A stretch of 64,000 nucleotides of DNA from assembly GCA_047967505.1 (NCBI GenBank), contig CM106539.1. The stretch is one strand, 5' to 3'. Source of the DNA: Dipteris shenzhenensis. Lineage: Eukaryota > Polypodiophyta > Polypodiopsida > Gleicheniales. Under the pieces are notes generated by a model. That model was not told the DNA's origin. It did not search any database and worked only from the letters and a program-made list of their open reading frames with translations. Made by a program: the position numbers and the translations under genes. This document shows positions 1 through 10,867 of the stretch, one piece after another (the stretch's first letter is position 1; each line of letters begins with the position of its first letter).

Positions 1-241
1 ACATCTCAACAAAATTGGATCTAGAGCCATGCATATCAGTGACATCTAATGCCATTTCAAAGCTAGTCATGTAGCAACACAGTGGGGTCACTCTCTCCTG
101 CCACTTGGTGAGTGGATCCTTACACAGGTTTTGGACATGATTCCTCATTGTCATTGCTTTAGTGACATGGCTATTGTGATTAGCTTCTCGAGCTCTCACA
201 AAATATTTGAATAGTAGGAAGGGTACTCGAGGATTGTCAAT
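1..241 (-). other. Unrecognised open frame running off the window start
   Basis: On the minus strand a frame stays open for about 80 codons, from just after a TAA at 242-244 to base 1, and would continue outside the window. The translation is charged and mixed in composition, and I do not recognise it. It could be an exon, a relic of a mobile-element protein, or chance. No start codon context or splice site decides between these. Confidence 0.2.
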
Positions 242-2160
242 TTAGGTAGTTAGCGGATCTGAGCAGTGACCAATTGTCGCTCAACCTTGAAAATATTACA
301 TTGGCACACGGCTTACTCTTCCACAAAATGGTTAAAGTCTTTTATAGCCTGATCTTATGAGGATATAATGGGTTGTACTTGCCACAACACCTTGATGCAT
401 CGACTGTGGTGGAGCAGTTAACCTCTTCAATCTACCACCATGCAATATTTGACAAGTATTGCCTCTCGACCTGGTACTTGGTGCAAAACTCTGGGAGCTG
501 GCACAACCTCATGAAGGTCTTGCGTCGGCTCGACCGTTTGAACTCTAACATTGCAATTGTTTGTCAACATTGTGACTTGAACACTGGCATCTGTAAAATT
601 GTAGCAAGTCTATGTGGCCATACTTCTATACTTCACTCTACCCACTGGATCAAGAAAAAGTAGCAGTGCTTGGGCTTCTACCTCCTTTGTTGCCTTAGAC
701 CTTGATGTACCTCCTTTGTTGCCTTTGCCCTTGATGTACCTCCACCTTGCACGGTCTTTGATCTCTAGGTACCTGCCTAGGTGTTTGCCTATGAGAGCTC
801 GCGTACACCAGCCTAACCTACTAAATCATCTTGGTCTCGTGGCTTTCTTCGAGGTAGCTTACAAGGGAATGAGGTGTTCATTTGGAGCTAGGAGAAGTCA
901 AATAAGTTATTGAAGTTGGACATAGTGCTCCAACTTTTCTTGTAACCGAGTGTTCTCCTTCTTGAGTTCTTCAATGTCAGCAGCTACTTTTCGTATAGCT
1001 GGGTGTTCTCTTTTCGAGCATCTCAATTTTATCCTGGGTCTTCTGATAGATCTTTGGGTCAACCCTTTGTTGCATCTTTGCTGACGCATGTTGTAACTAG
1101 ATGTTGGATCTTGCAACACCCATGAGCTCCCTTGACTTGGCAGTGACTGTTTGAGTCTATCTTCTTCACACCATTTGTAGCTCACTATGGGTTTGCTCCG
1201 TCTTCCTTCATATCTTTCATGGCATAATTCCTATGGAATATTAGTCGAGTATTGACAAAGTCATTCTCTTTTTTCTCTAAGTTAGTCTTCATGTTCATTT
1301 TGATGCTCCTTAGAGGAAATGGCCATCTACTCAAAATCCAAGCTTAGCGTAGATGAATACTCATACTGCACTTGCGATGAGCGGCCTTCATTCAAGAGGA
1401 GGGAAGTGTTCATTTTTAAGTATATCATCATCAACCATTATGCCCTCACATGGGTAACTTTCAAGGCAATAGAATCATCTATAACATTATGTAACATCTA
1501 GGCGACTCATAAAGTTGGTCATTTAAAATCTACTCAAAGCCTCATTGTGATGTGGTATTTACTCACTAAACTAACTGAATGATGAACCGATGAACATTAC
1601 AAAAACGTTGGACTCAAAGGGGCCTTTCAGAGAACTATTAAAATATTAGAGGCCTCAATAGGGGAATATGGTATCCATCAAGGAGATTAAGCCATGTGAA
1701 CTTCTCTGTAACAGAGGCTCCCTAATTCTAGGAGAAATTCCTTTTTTTTCCCAAAATATTCCAAAAACAGTCGTTGCTGCTTCACAACAAAATATTGCCC
1801 ATGGCAAGACTAGCCTGACCATGTCAAGCCTCCTTATTTTCCTCCCATCCAAACTAGCCCTAAACTAGAACTATGCTCACATTTTCCTTCTAGTTTAACC
1901 TTTGACTTTCAAACCAACTCTCTCATTGTTCTCTCTCTTCCAAGACGTTTCACCTCCTCTATGTACTCAAAAAATGCATTCCCACCATCTTCTAGCACCT
2001 TATTTCAAACTATCTCTATTTTACTCTTGATTAGTCTTTTTTCTCGTCTTGGTTCACATTTTTCTTACACCTGCAAAGACTTTCATCCAAACTTTATTTG
2101 TCCCTCTTCTCTCCTATTTCATTATCACTTTCATTCATTTGTACATTACTACTCTCTTCT
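242..2160. other. AT-rich DNA without a recognisable gene
   Basis: Several frames of 60-115 codons occur but none shows a known domain. The minus-strand frame at 907-1185 (92 codons) ends in a short leucine/glutamate heptad stretch (EELKKENTRLQEKLEH) that could form a coiled coil. Minus-strand sequence between about 300 and 900 reads as broken lysine/arginine-rich peptide, which could be an old mobile-element relic. Nothing here supports an active gene. Confidence 0.35.
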
Positions 2161-2161
2161 T

Positions 2162-2488
2162 AGAAACCAAAGGTGTGACCTGATTCTTCTCAGAAGAAGT
2201 ACGAAAAAAGGGTATTCTATCTATTTCAACTCTTTCTCTAGCTTATTGGAGCATAGAGAATCAACTTTGAAAGAAAGAACACATCGTTTCAAGGTAATGA
2301 AGTGATTTCAATTTGAAAATTATCTCTTACATTTTAGTCTCACAATTCATCTATATGTTTGTTGCAAAAAAGGTAGAGAGGAAGAGAAGAAAAAGGTGGA
2401 CGATATCTAGAGCCATAACATTATTTTGACATTTGTTTCTTCTCTGGTAGAGGAGGGAGGCATAGAGGGAGCGAGAGAGGGAGAGGGG

Positions 2489-2573
<85 letters not shown>

Positions 2574-2874
2574 TAGAAACCAAAGATGTGACCTAATTCT
2601 TCTCATAAGAAGTACAAAAAAAGGAGGTTCTATCATTTTCACCTCTTTCTCTACCTTATTGGAGCATAGAGAATCAATTCAGAAGAAAGAACACATAGTT
2701 TCAAGGTAATGAAGTGATTTCACTTTCAAAATTGTATCTTTATTACCTTTTTTGTCACAATTGTCTATATGTTTGTTGCAAAAAGGTAGAGAGGAAGAGA
2801 AGACAAATATTCAGAGCCCTAACATTACTTCAACATTTGTTTCTTCTCTGGTAGAGGAGGGAGAGAGGGAGAGA
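2162..2874. repeat. Direct duplication of about 300 bp, each copy ending in a GA tract
   Basis: The block starting at 2162 (TAGAAACCAAAGGTGTGACC) recurs at 2574 (TAGAAACCAAAGATGTGACC). The two copies stay alignable for about 300 bp, to the shared TCTCTGGTAGAGGAGGGA. Each is followed by purine-rich GA sequence, so the duplicated unit is unique sequence plus microsatellite. Copies differ by scattered substitutions and small indels. Confidence 0.85.
2491..2571. repeat. (GA)n microsatellite
   Basis: An uninterrupted GA dinucleotide tract of about 80 bp. Frames through it encode only Arg-Glu or Leu-Ser repeats and are not genes. Confidence 0.97.
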
Positions 2875-2898
2875 GAGAGAGAGGCAGGGGGAGAGAGG

Positions 2899-2932
<34 letters not shown>

Positions 2933-3007
2933 AAAGTAATCTACATATTTTGAAATAGTATTTTGTTTGTTTGTGTGAGGGGTAGGTTAAAGGAGAGAGG
3001 GAGCAAT

Positions 3008-3040
<33 letters not shown>

Positions 3041-3241
3041 TAATCTGGAGCTGCTATGATTTTTGAATTATTTAAGGTAGATACTAGAGAGAGAGAGACA
3101 GAGAGAGAGAGGTCAAAGTAACCTATATATTTCAAAATAATATTTTGTTTATTTGTGTGACAGGTAGGTTAAAGGAGAGAGGGAGCGACAGAGAGAGAAG
3201 AGAGAGAGATAAAGAGAGAAAGAGAGAAAGAGAGAGAGGGG

Positions 3242-3296
<55 letters not shown>
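2857..3296. repeat. GA-rich compound microsatellite with an interspersed 180-bp duplication
   Basis: GA tracts at about 2857-2930, 3007-3040 and 3186-3295 are separated by a duplicated unique stretch. The phrase containing TTTTGTTTGTTTGTGTGAG at about 2957 recurs near 3142 as TTTTGTTTATTTGTGTGAC, and both copies continue into TAGGTTAAAGGAGAGAGGGAGC. The arrangement looks like tandem duplication of a unit carrying its own GA tract. Confidence 0.8.
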
Positions 3297-3298
<2 letters not shown>

Positions 3299-4626
3299 AT
3301 GAGAAATGATTATTATGTTTATTTATGGTTGGAATGAGAGAAGAAGAGAGATGTTGTTAATCATATGAAACTAGGATAGAAACTATGGAGATGGAGAATG
3401 ATAGATATTGAGGTAGTTTACAACTTGATATATATATCAAAAATGAGTATGGGGAATGGATCTGTTAGCTCTACAAAAAATATTCATGGTGGATAAGAAT
3501 GCAACCACTAATCGTGGGTGCTATAAACTCGCTTGGAAGGATGCAAGGGACATCTCCAAACATTGGAAGGGAAGGATATTGGACTTTGAGATGTCTCCCA
3601 GTAGCAAAATAGTAACCTGAGTATATATTCACTCAATATGTCTTTACCCACATAGACATATTTGTGCATCCAATTGCAGGCCTTCCATATCGTAGATCCA
3701 TTTGTAAGTATTCCAAAGTAAACTAGTGTTATGCTTCAAAGTATTTGCATTTGTCTAGGGACTTTCTTATGTCTTGTACTTGTTTTACAGATTTGTATCC
3801 ATCTACTTACAAAGAGTGGGAGCTTGTAGCATGCATAACAAGGGCGTTGCATGTCCTCCATGTTGAGATTGGGAGTCTTTAGTACAAAGGTCACACACCA
3901 TCATCATTGAAAAAGGATGAACTTCTTTTCTGACTCAATGTTCATAGTGCTGGATCTAGAAGGCCAATGTGGAAGATTAGAACTACTTCCCTTGCCTTCT
4001 TTTGATAGTCTACAGTGGCCACTTCCAATCACAAAGACAAAAAAATCATTTAGAAATAGAATGTTCAATGATATGAGAAATACTATGAAGCCAACTACTT
4101 GTGGAAGAAATGCTAGACTCTAGTGGTTTCTTATATTCCCATGTTTTGTTGATTTCTTTGATGGTTGTATGCAATTGAGAGAAATAAATATAGTATATAC
4201 TTGCAAAAGCTTAGACTTGGACTGGTTGTTTGAATTATTTGACAATGGGTGGACAACAAGAACATGTCATAGTGAAGACTTGGTACAATGTCGATTGAAC
4301 ACTTTCAGATGTGACATTTCAGTAAGAGGGTTTAATGATTCTTGTTTGTATAATGTTACAAGATTGTATGTATTGACAGATTCCAATTTTTGTAGGTATT
4401 TCATTGGAAGGCAAAATCTTTGCATGTCTTTGACACATAGATGGTCTAGACAGAAAATTTTGTAATGGGAAACAATGGATGATGATTTGCATGATGGACT
4501 CATAGTCCCGTTTTGTTGAAGTATTTATTTCTTAACAAGGACATCTTGATCTAAGGTTGGAATTGGAAGAGGAATGGACCATGAGGTTCATTAAAGAAGA
4601 GATTCAGTTGGCAACAACAACCCAGG
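3297..4626. other. Unannotated AT-rich stretch
   Basis: Frames of 60-98 codons occur on both strands (for example 4169-4465 plus). They lack recognisable motifs and overlap one another, so I call no gene here. Confidence 0.4.
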
Positions 4627-5122
4627 ACTACTATTTTATACTTGACAATCACAAAGTTAGATATAGGGATGAGACAAACATCCTTTGTATGAATTGTTGT
4701 CCCCACATACTCTTGAAATAATAGAAACATGATGAAACGGACTCATATTTTTTGTTCCAAAGATTTGAGATCAAATGTTTGGATTCTCAGTGCTTCAACA
4801 ATCAACATGGCCATGAGGCATTGTTAGATGTATGTATAGAACAAATAATACAAAGTGATGTTTCATTCATCCACAAGACTACTATTTTAGACTTGACAAT
4901 CGCAAAGATAGATATAGGGATGAGACAAACATCCTTTGGAAAATTTGATGTGCCCCACATTCTCTTGAAATAATAAAAATATGATGGCAGGGGCTCATAT
5001 TTTTTGCTCCACAAATTTGAGATCAAGCATTTAGATTCTTAGTGCTTCAACAATGCAATTAGCCATGAGCAATTGTTAGATGTATGAATAGAACTAATAA
5101 TACAAAGTGATGTTTTATTCAT
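4627..5122 (+). repeat. Tandem duplication of about 248 bp (two copies)
   Basis: Copy one (about 4627-4874) and copy two (about 4875-5122) share GATATAGGGATGAGACAAAC, ATCCTTTG, the CACAT-CTCTTGAAATAATA stretch, CTCATATTTTTTG, TGAGATCAA and AATACAAAGTGATGTTT in the same order. Divergence is roughly 15 percent by eye, with small indels. No coding content is recognised. Confidence 0.85.
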
Positions 5123-5249
5123 TTGTGTTAAATCATTTAAAACTTTGAATTGATGGCTCTCTATGGTGTACGAGGGACAAATATATATATCTTCGTAATT
5201 TTCAATCTATGCGGATGTTTGTAATTTTAAACCTCTGTGGCTCTGGGAC

Positions 5250-5960
5250 AAGTAGAGGAAGATAGAAAGAGAGGGAGAGGGAGAGGGAGAGGCAAAGGGA
5301 GAGGGGGAAGCAGAGGGAGAGGTAGAGGGAGAGGGAGAGGGAGAGGGAGAGAGGGAAAGGGATTGTATTTTCTATGCAAGTAGGATGTTCAATCAGACAA
5401 AAAAGTACATCACCACTAAAAGTGGACCTTTGGGCATGATATACAACATGCAAAAGCTTAGACATAACTATCCTATGTTGATGGTGATGAGGTGGATGTT
5501 CCTACTACTCCAAGAGTTTACCTTTACTCAACACAAAATAAAATATTTGTCAAGGATGGAGTGACAGATACCCTTGAGAGCAATATTCTTGATTCATTGT
5601 AGATGCATTGCTATTTGTAGCCATGGAAATAGATGATGAAGAGAATAAAGTGAGTACTTTGTACCTTTCTTATGCAATCTTTCCCAAGGAAATAATAAAA
5701 ACACACACAATGTTTGGCCTTAGAGCCTAGAGTAAACTTCACTCATTAGATAGCTATAAAAGAGTGAAAGAGAGGGAAAAGCATAGGGATAGAGAGAGGG
5801 AGAGGGAGAGGGAGACAAAAAAAGAGGGAGAGGTAGGGAGGAAGGGGGAGAAACATGGAAAGAGAGGGAGAGGTAGAGAGGAAGGGAGAGAGGGAAGGGG
5901 CAGGTGGGAGAGAGGAAGGGAGAGAGGAAGGGGTAGGGGGGGATGGGGGGGGGCATAATT
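5250..5960. repeat. Two purine-rich GAGAGGG tracts with unannotated sequence between
   Basis: Positions 5255-5360 and 5762-5953 on the plus strand are almost pure G/A, built from variants of GGGAGA and GAGAGG, ending in a G-rich run near 5938-5955. Between them (5361-5761) is AT-rich DNA with no gene seen. Frames across the tracts are compositional artefacts. Confidence 0.85.
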
Positions 5961-6279
5961 ATATTTTTATTTTTTTTATTTTTATTTTTAGGGAAGTGGC
6001 CCCTTATATAGAAAGTGCATTACTAAATGTCATTTTCACATTCACAGCTCACACTCCTACTTCTCACAACCTTCTTTGTCATCCTAAGCATCCTTATTTT
6101 TCATCTTCCCAAGCATCCTCCCACACTCATGGCTTCCCCTACAAAAGATTTTGACTGTTGGATTTCATCTACTCATTCTCATGCCTTAGCAGCAAGTTTG
6201 ATGAGGATCTTGAACAATAGCCTAAAGGTCCTTCTACATCCATTAGTGGTGGAGTAGTTCTGTCCACAAGTCATGGAGC

Positions 6280-6765
6280 GGGCAAGGTGAACCTAGATAT
6301 AGAACCTCAAGGGCATGTGATAGACCTAGCTAAAGAGCAAATAGAGATCCAAGTCATCCTATTGGCCTATCCGAGTCATGCATACCCATCCTCCACCTAT
6401 AATCATGATAAGGTAGCAACAAGGCCACACCTCGCATCACTATCGAGGGTGAGGAATACCTTACCCTCTTAGAAGTGATGGAGGAAACTAGTCTTTGTTC
6501 GAGAGGATGAAGTGCTATGCTAGTAGCTAGCAAATGATGCCTACAAAGATGTCATTGACTTTAGTGCTCCCATTGATTCAAAATTCAATGAGATAGCATG
6601 CTACAATGACTCTAGCCTTAGTGATTTAGAGGCCACCCATCTCACATAGAAAGCAATCGAGGATGCAGAGCTAGAGTACCAAATGTCGAAGGAGGAATTT
6701 ATAGATTTGCAGAGGTCATTGTTCGGGGACAAAGATGAAGAAGATGGCACCTCAAGTCAATAAGA
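6280..6765 (+). other. Possible decayed coding relic
   Basis: A frame at 6287-6472 (61 codons) ends in a stop. A second open stretch at about 6535-6762 reads as an acidic peptide that finishes in an Asp/Glu-rich segment before TAA. Composition is more protein-like than the flanks, but I recognise no domain and the frame is interrupted. It could be a gene fragment, a mobile-element relic, or chance. Confidence 0.2.
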
Positions 6766-6849
6766 AGTACAAGATCCACCAGAAAAGGGATTCCAATTGG
6801 ACATTGCAGTTGATACCCTTTGCGACGATGAGGCAAAAAATGTGTGTAC

Positions 6850-7013
6850 CTTTAATAGCTTAGGGTTTAGGGCTTATTTTCATCATTTGAATCATATCAT
6901 CTATATACTTCAATAGATTCTATTTTAAATGCCAAATCCATACCATGTCTTCAATCAGTAGGAAATTAAAACTAGGGTTTAGGGCTTAGCATAGCGAAAC
7001 CTAACAACTCATA
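6850..7013 (+). repeat. AGGGTTTAG-rich segment beside the foldbacks
   Basis: TTAGGGTTTAGGGCTTA-like motifs occur near 6862 and again near 6974, and a weaker ACTAGGGTTTTC near 7530. They resemble plant telobox/interstitial telomere-like words but are single units, not a telomere array. They seem to belong to a repeated module that also contains the foldback arms. Confidence 0.45.
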
Positions 7014-7412
7014 AATATTTTGGTGGAAAAGTGGAAGATCAGATTCCAACCTAAAAATTTAGGGTTCCAAGCGAACAATGTCGTTTTGGATTTTCTTGAA
7101 CCCACGTGCCCCAATGGCAATGCTAGTGCATGGGTTTCATTTCTAGCACTAGAAAATCTCTGGAAGCATGAAATCTGACATCATGCAACCGAGGCCTCTA
7201 GTCTTTGCACCCTGAAAGCATGAAATTTGACACCATGCGACCAAGGCCTACTTTTTGCATTCCAAGTTTTTTCTGGTGCTAGAAATTCACCCTATGCACA
7301 AGCATGGCCATTGGAGCACTTGGGTTCAAGGAAAATCCAAAAAGAAATTGTTCACTTGGAACCTTAAATTTTCCAGTTGGAATATTATCTTCTAGTTTCC
7401 CACCAAAATATT
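7014..7412. repeat. Foldback (inverted-repeat) element A
   Basis: The left arm, about 7014-7150, starts AATATTTTGGTGG. It is matched in reverse complement by the right arm, about 7273-7412, which ends CCACCAAAATATT. Pairing includes GGTTCCAAG/CTTGGAACC, TTTTGGATTTTC/GAAAATCCAAAA and CTAGCAC/GTGCTAG, with perhaps 80 percent identity. The loop carries two copies of an approximately 50-bp phrase around GAAGCATGAAATCTGACA. The structure is MITE-like or a hairpin-RNA source, and no transposase is visible. Confidence 0.75.
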
Positions 7413-7662
7413 ATTTCACCATATAGAATACATCAATGTTTAATATTTTCATTCAACATTGATAAAAATTATGCAAAAATTCCACTGTTCTAGATTGAAC
7501 CATGGTTTATGGTTTAGGGAATCAAACTAGGGTTTTCAGTTTAGCATCCAAACACCAAAAAAAACTCATTTTTTTCATATCGATGTGATCATTCAACACA
7601 TCTAAAGAGTATTGTGAGTTTAGGGACCCCAAAATTAGAAGAAAGAATTCTTACCAAAAAAT

Positions 7663-7892
7663 TTAGGGTTTGAAGAAAACAAATTTATTTTTGGTTTTCC
7701 TTTCACCCATGTGCTCCAATAGCAGAGAAAATGCACATGATAAATTTTAAACCCAGGAAGAGGGAAATCTGACATCATGTGCCCAGAGCCCACTTAAAAA
7801 AGTGTCAGATCTCACCATGTGCATTTTCTCTGCTATTGGACCACATGGGTGAAAGGAAAACCAAAAATAAAATTGTTTTCTTCAAACCCTAA
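7663..7892. repeat. Foldback element B with 77-bp nearly perfect arms
   Basis: Arm 7663-7739 pairs in reverse complement with arm 7816-7892, with only about two mismatches. They are separated by about 76 bp. The outer arm words TTAGGGTTTGAAGAAAACAA and the internal CCCATGTG-TCCAATAGCAG are related to those of the neighbouring foldback at 7014-7412, so the two probably derive from one family. Confidence 0.85.
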
Positions 7893-9059
7893 CTTGATTT
7901 AAAAATATTATTCATTAGGTTCCTAAGTTTTCCCTACCGTAAATATGTTGTTATAATCATAAATCATGGCTTAAGGTGTTGACGTAATATGTTCATTCCA
8001 GGATATTTTGCAGATTGATGAGTATGCTATGTGTAAGGTGGAACAAAAGGATCTTCAGGGAGGGATGGCTTCAATTGATCACTATACTGACAAACAAGAC
8101 GAGTTTTTAACAATCCTGCATCCTTTGATTATCAAAATGGCATAATGTTACATATCAAATCGAATGACAAGGCATGCTTTGAATGAATATCATTACTTTT
8201 TGCATTATTTAAATAATTTTGTGCATTTTTGTGAGTTTTTGGCCAGTTTGTTGCACCAAGTTTAAAGCTGTGGTTTCCCATAATAGGGAACAAGAAGGCA
8301 TTCGCTTTTTTGGCCAAAAAAAAAGGCAAACTTTAGAATCCTCCATCTTTTAATTGCATTTAGGTGGGTCACTCTTCATAAACCCATAAAGCGTGTGTGA
8401 GCAAGCATGGGTTAAGAATTACCCCTATTCTTGCATTTTTTACATTTTCTAATGTAATTGGAAAAACCCCTCTACATGTTTACGTTTTCAAAATTAAAAT
8501 TGTGATACTCCTTCATGAATCTACATACACAAATTAGATTAAGTTATTACTTTATAATCCCTTCATGTAGATAAAAAGGAATTTAGGTCCCACCATTTAA
8601 AAAAAATTCCTCAGTACAATAATGTGCTATGTCACATGTTTATGAATGAACCCCCCCCCTACGGGGTAATTGCCAAACCCAAATGGGGTCATGTTAAAAT
8701 ACTCCTTAACTTTGGACTACTTAATTTCAAGAAATGTGACATATAACCCCACTTTTGTATACTTTCTACTTTAATAAATTATTTTATGGGGTACTTAGAT
8801 TGCTTGCTTGATTTTGTTGCTGCTTCAACAAATTATTGCTTGCTCTTTTGGGCTTGCTCTCTTTTTCCCACTCGCTCCATCGATTGCCTCCACAAATCCA
8901 TGTGTTTTTCCTTGATTTTGAAGAACTACCAAACCACTTTCACTCACCAAGGAGGATTCATTCCTCTTTAGAAATGGTGCATTTTCTACATCAATTTGAA
9001 AATGGATGTCCACCATTTTCTTTTTCTTGAGGGCCTCCATGGTTTCATACACTTTACAC
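7893..9059. other. AT-rich DNA without a recognisable gene
   Basis: Short frames occur (for example 8825-9085 minus) but no domain or splice structure supports a gene. A C-run lies at 8651-8659. Confidence 0.4.
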
Positions 9060-10560
9060 TTATAAGATAATATTGCACAAATCATCTAAATAATAAATAA
9101 AATAACCTTGCCTTACAAAAACATAGTAAGACACTTGACTTAGTAAATTACACAGAACATGATACAATTAAATGCACAAACATTTAATACAACTAAAACA
9201 CATAATACAATTTAAGATCACAGACATTGTTAAACTATTGCATAAATCAAGATTTAAAACTAACTATATCAAACATGCTTTAAAAAATAATATCAATAAC
9301 ATCAACATATATACATTGTAAAGAGAAAACAAAACTAATATCACATACAAAGATATCATACAAACAATAAATAAAATAACTTACATTTAGCAAATGTGGA
9401 GGCACACTTGACTTCATAAATCATAAATAACTACAAACACAAATCACATCTAAATACTACAAAAAATGTGCAACTATAAAATGTCAAAGAAATGAAAAAC
9501 TCCTAACGGAACAATACCTGATTCTCAGTTGTTCCTCTTGTATTCCAAGAAGCTGAAGTTGATGGATCTTGCTCTAAAATAGATTATATTCTCGTAAACA
9601 TCTTGAAATCTATTTTAAATAATCTTTTGTAGAAAACTAATACACTGTAAAGTGATAGAAATCAAAATTAATATCACATAAGATATCACACAAACAATAA
9701 ATAAATTGACTTGCAATTAGCAAATTTAGAGGTACACTTGACTTCAAGAATCATAAATAAACAACACAAACATAATACAATTAAAACACATAATACAATT
9801 TAAGATCACAGAGATTATTAAACTATTTGCATGTAAAATAAATCAGAATTTAAAACTAACTATATCAATAACATCAGCATATATACATTGTAAAGTGACA
9901 ATAAACAAAACTAATATCACATGTAAAGATATCACACAAACAATAGATAAATTGACTTGTATTTAGCAAATGTAGATGCACACTTAACTTTGTAAATCAT
10001 AAATAGCTACAAACACAAATCACATATGAATACTATAAACATTGTTAAACTATGAAATGTCAAATAAATCAAAAACTTTTGAATGAACAGTTACACCTGC
10101 TTCTCAATTGTTCCTATTGTATTCCAAGATGTTGATGTTGATGGATCTTGCTCCAAACAAATTATATTCTCCTAAACATCTTGAAATCTATTTCAAATAA
10201 TGTTTTTCAAAAAGCTAATACATTGTAAAGTGATAGAAACCAAAACTAATATCACATATAAAGATATCACACAAACAATAAATAAATTTACTTCCATCTA
10301 TCAAACTTAGAGGGCCTACACTTGACTTCAAAAAACATAAATAAATGACACAAATCACATGTTAAACTATCAAATGTAAAATAAAACAAAAACTTTTGAA
10401 TGACCATCACCTGACCCTCCTCAGTGGGCCCCTTTTGCATTCTAAGAGGCTGAAGTTAATGGATCTTGCTCCAAAACAAATCATATCATGCCAAACATCT
10501 TGAAATCTATTTCAAACAATCTTTTGGAGAAAATTATACATAGTAAGAGTGTAGTGGCTG
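9060..10560 (+). repeat. Imperfect tandem array, units of about 300-600 bp
   Basis: The landmark CATCTTGAAATCTATTT occurs near 9599, 10178 and 10497. The phrases GATGGATCTTGCTC, AATATCACAT, AGATATCACACAAACAATAA and CTTGACTTC recur around each in the same order. The first two units are about 580 bp apart and the third about 320 bp on, so units are partially deleted copies. The sequence is very AT-rich and shows no coding content. Confidence 0.75.
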
Positions 10561-10867
10561 CTCTTTCTTGTAAGAAAGCCTCTATAAGCTCACTTTTCAT
10601 GAAATGACTTTCAAAACAAACAAATCTTTGAATATTATCAAACAATGTAGTAAAAGAAACCAACACAACTACAAAAAACGAAGTATAAACTATTTTTTTC
10701 TTTAAAGTTGCATCATTTTCTATTGTCTTACATTGTTCCAAAGGATATCTCACCTCAACTAACCTCAATCTCCATGAAAGATACTTGGATAGACCCCAAA
10801 ACTTCACGAGCTCTTCGAAATCATGTCCTCCTATAGACCAATGTTGAGATATGGACAAAAGAAACAA
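10481..10867 (-). other. Unrecognised 128-codon open frame
   Basis: An ATG-initiated frame of 128 codons with a hydrophobic central stretch (about residues 60-78, VYTSFFVVVLVSFTTLF) and a charged N-terminal half. Its 3' end overlaps the last unit of the tandem array at 9060-10560. I do not recognise a family. It could be a fragment of a larger gene whose other exons are lost, or chance. Confidence 0.2.

Noticed and set aside
6862-6990. Telomere-like AGGGTTTAGGG words
   Set aside because: Single units only, not an array, so not an interstitial telomere. More likely part of the repeated module around the foldbacks.
7663-7892. Canonical microRNA precursor
   Set aside because: The arms are too long and too perfect and match no known miRNA. 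A siRNA-type or MITE foldback is more likely.
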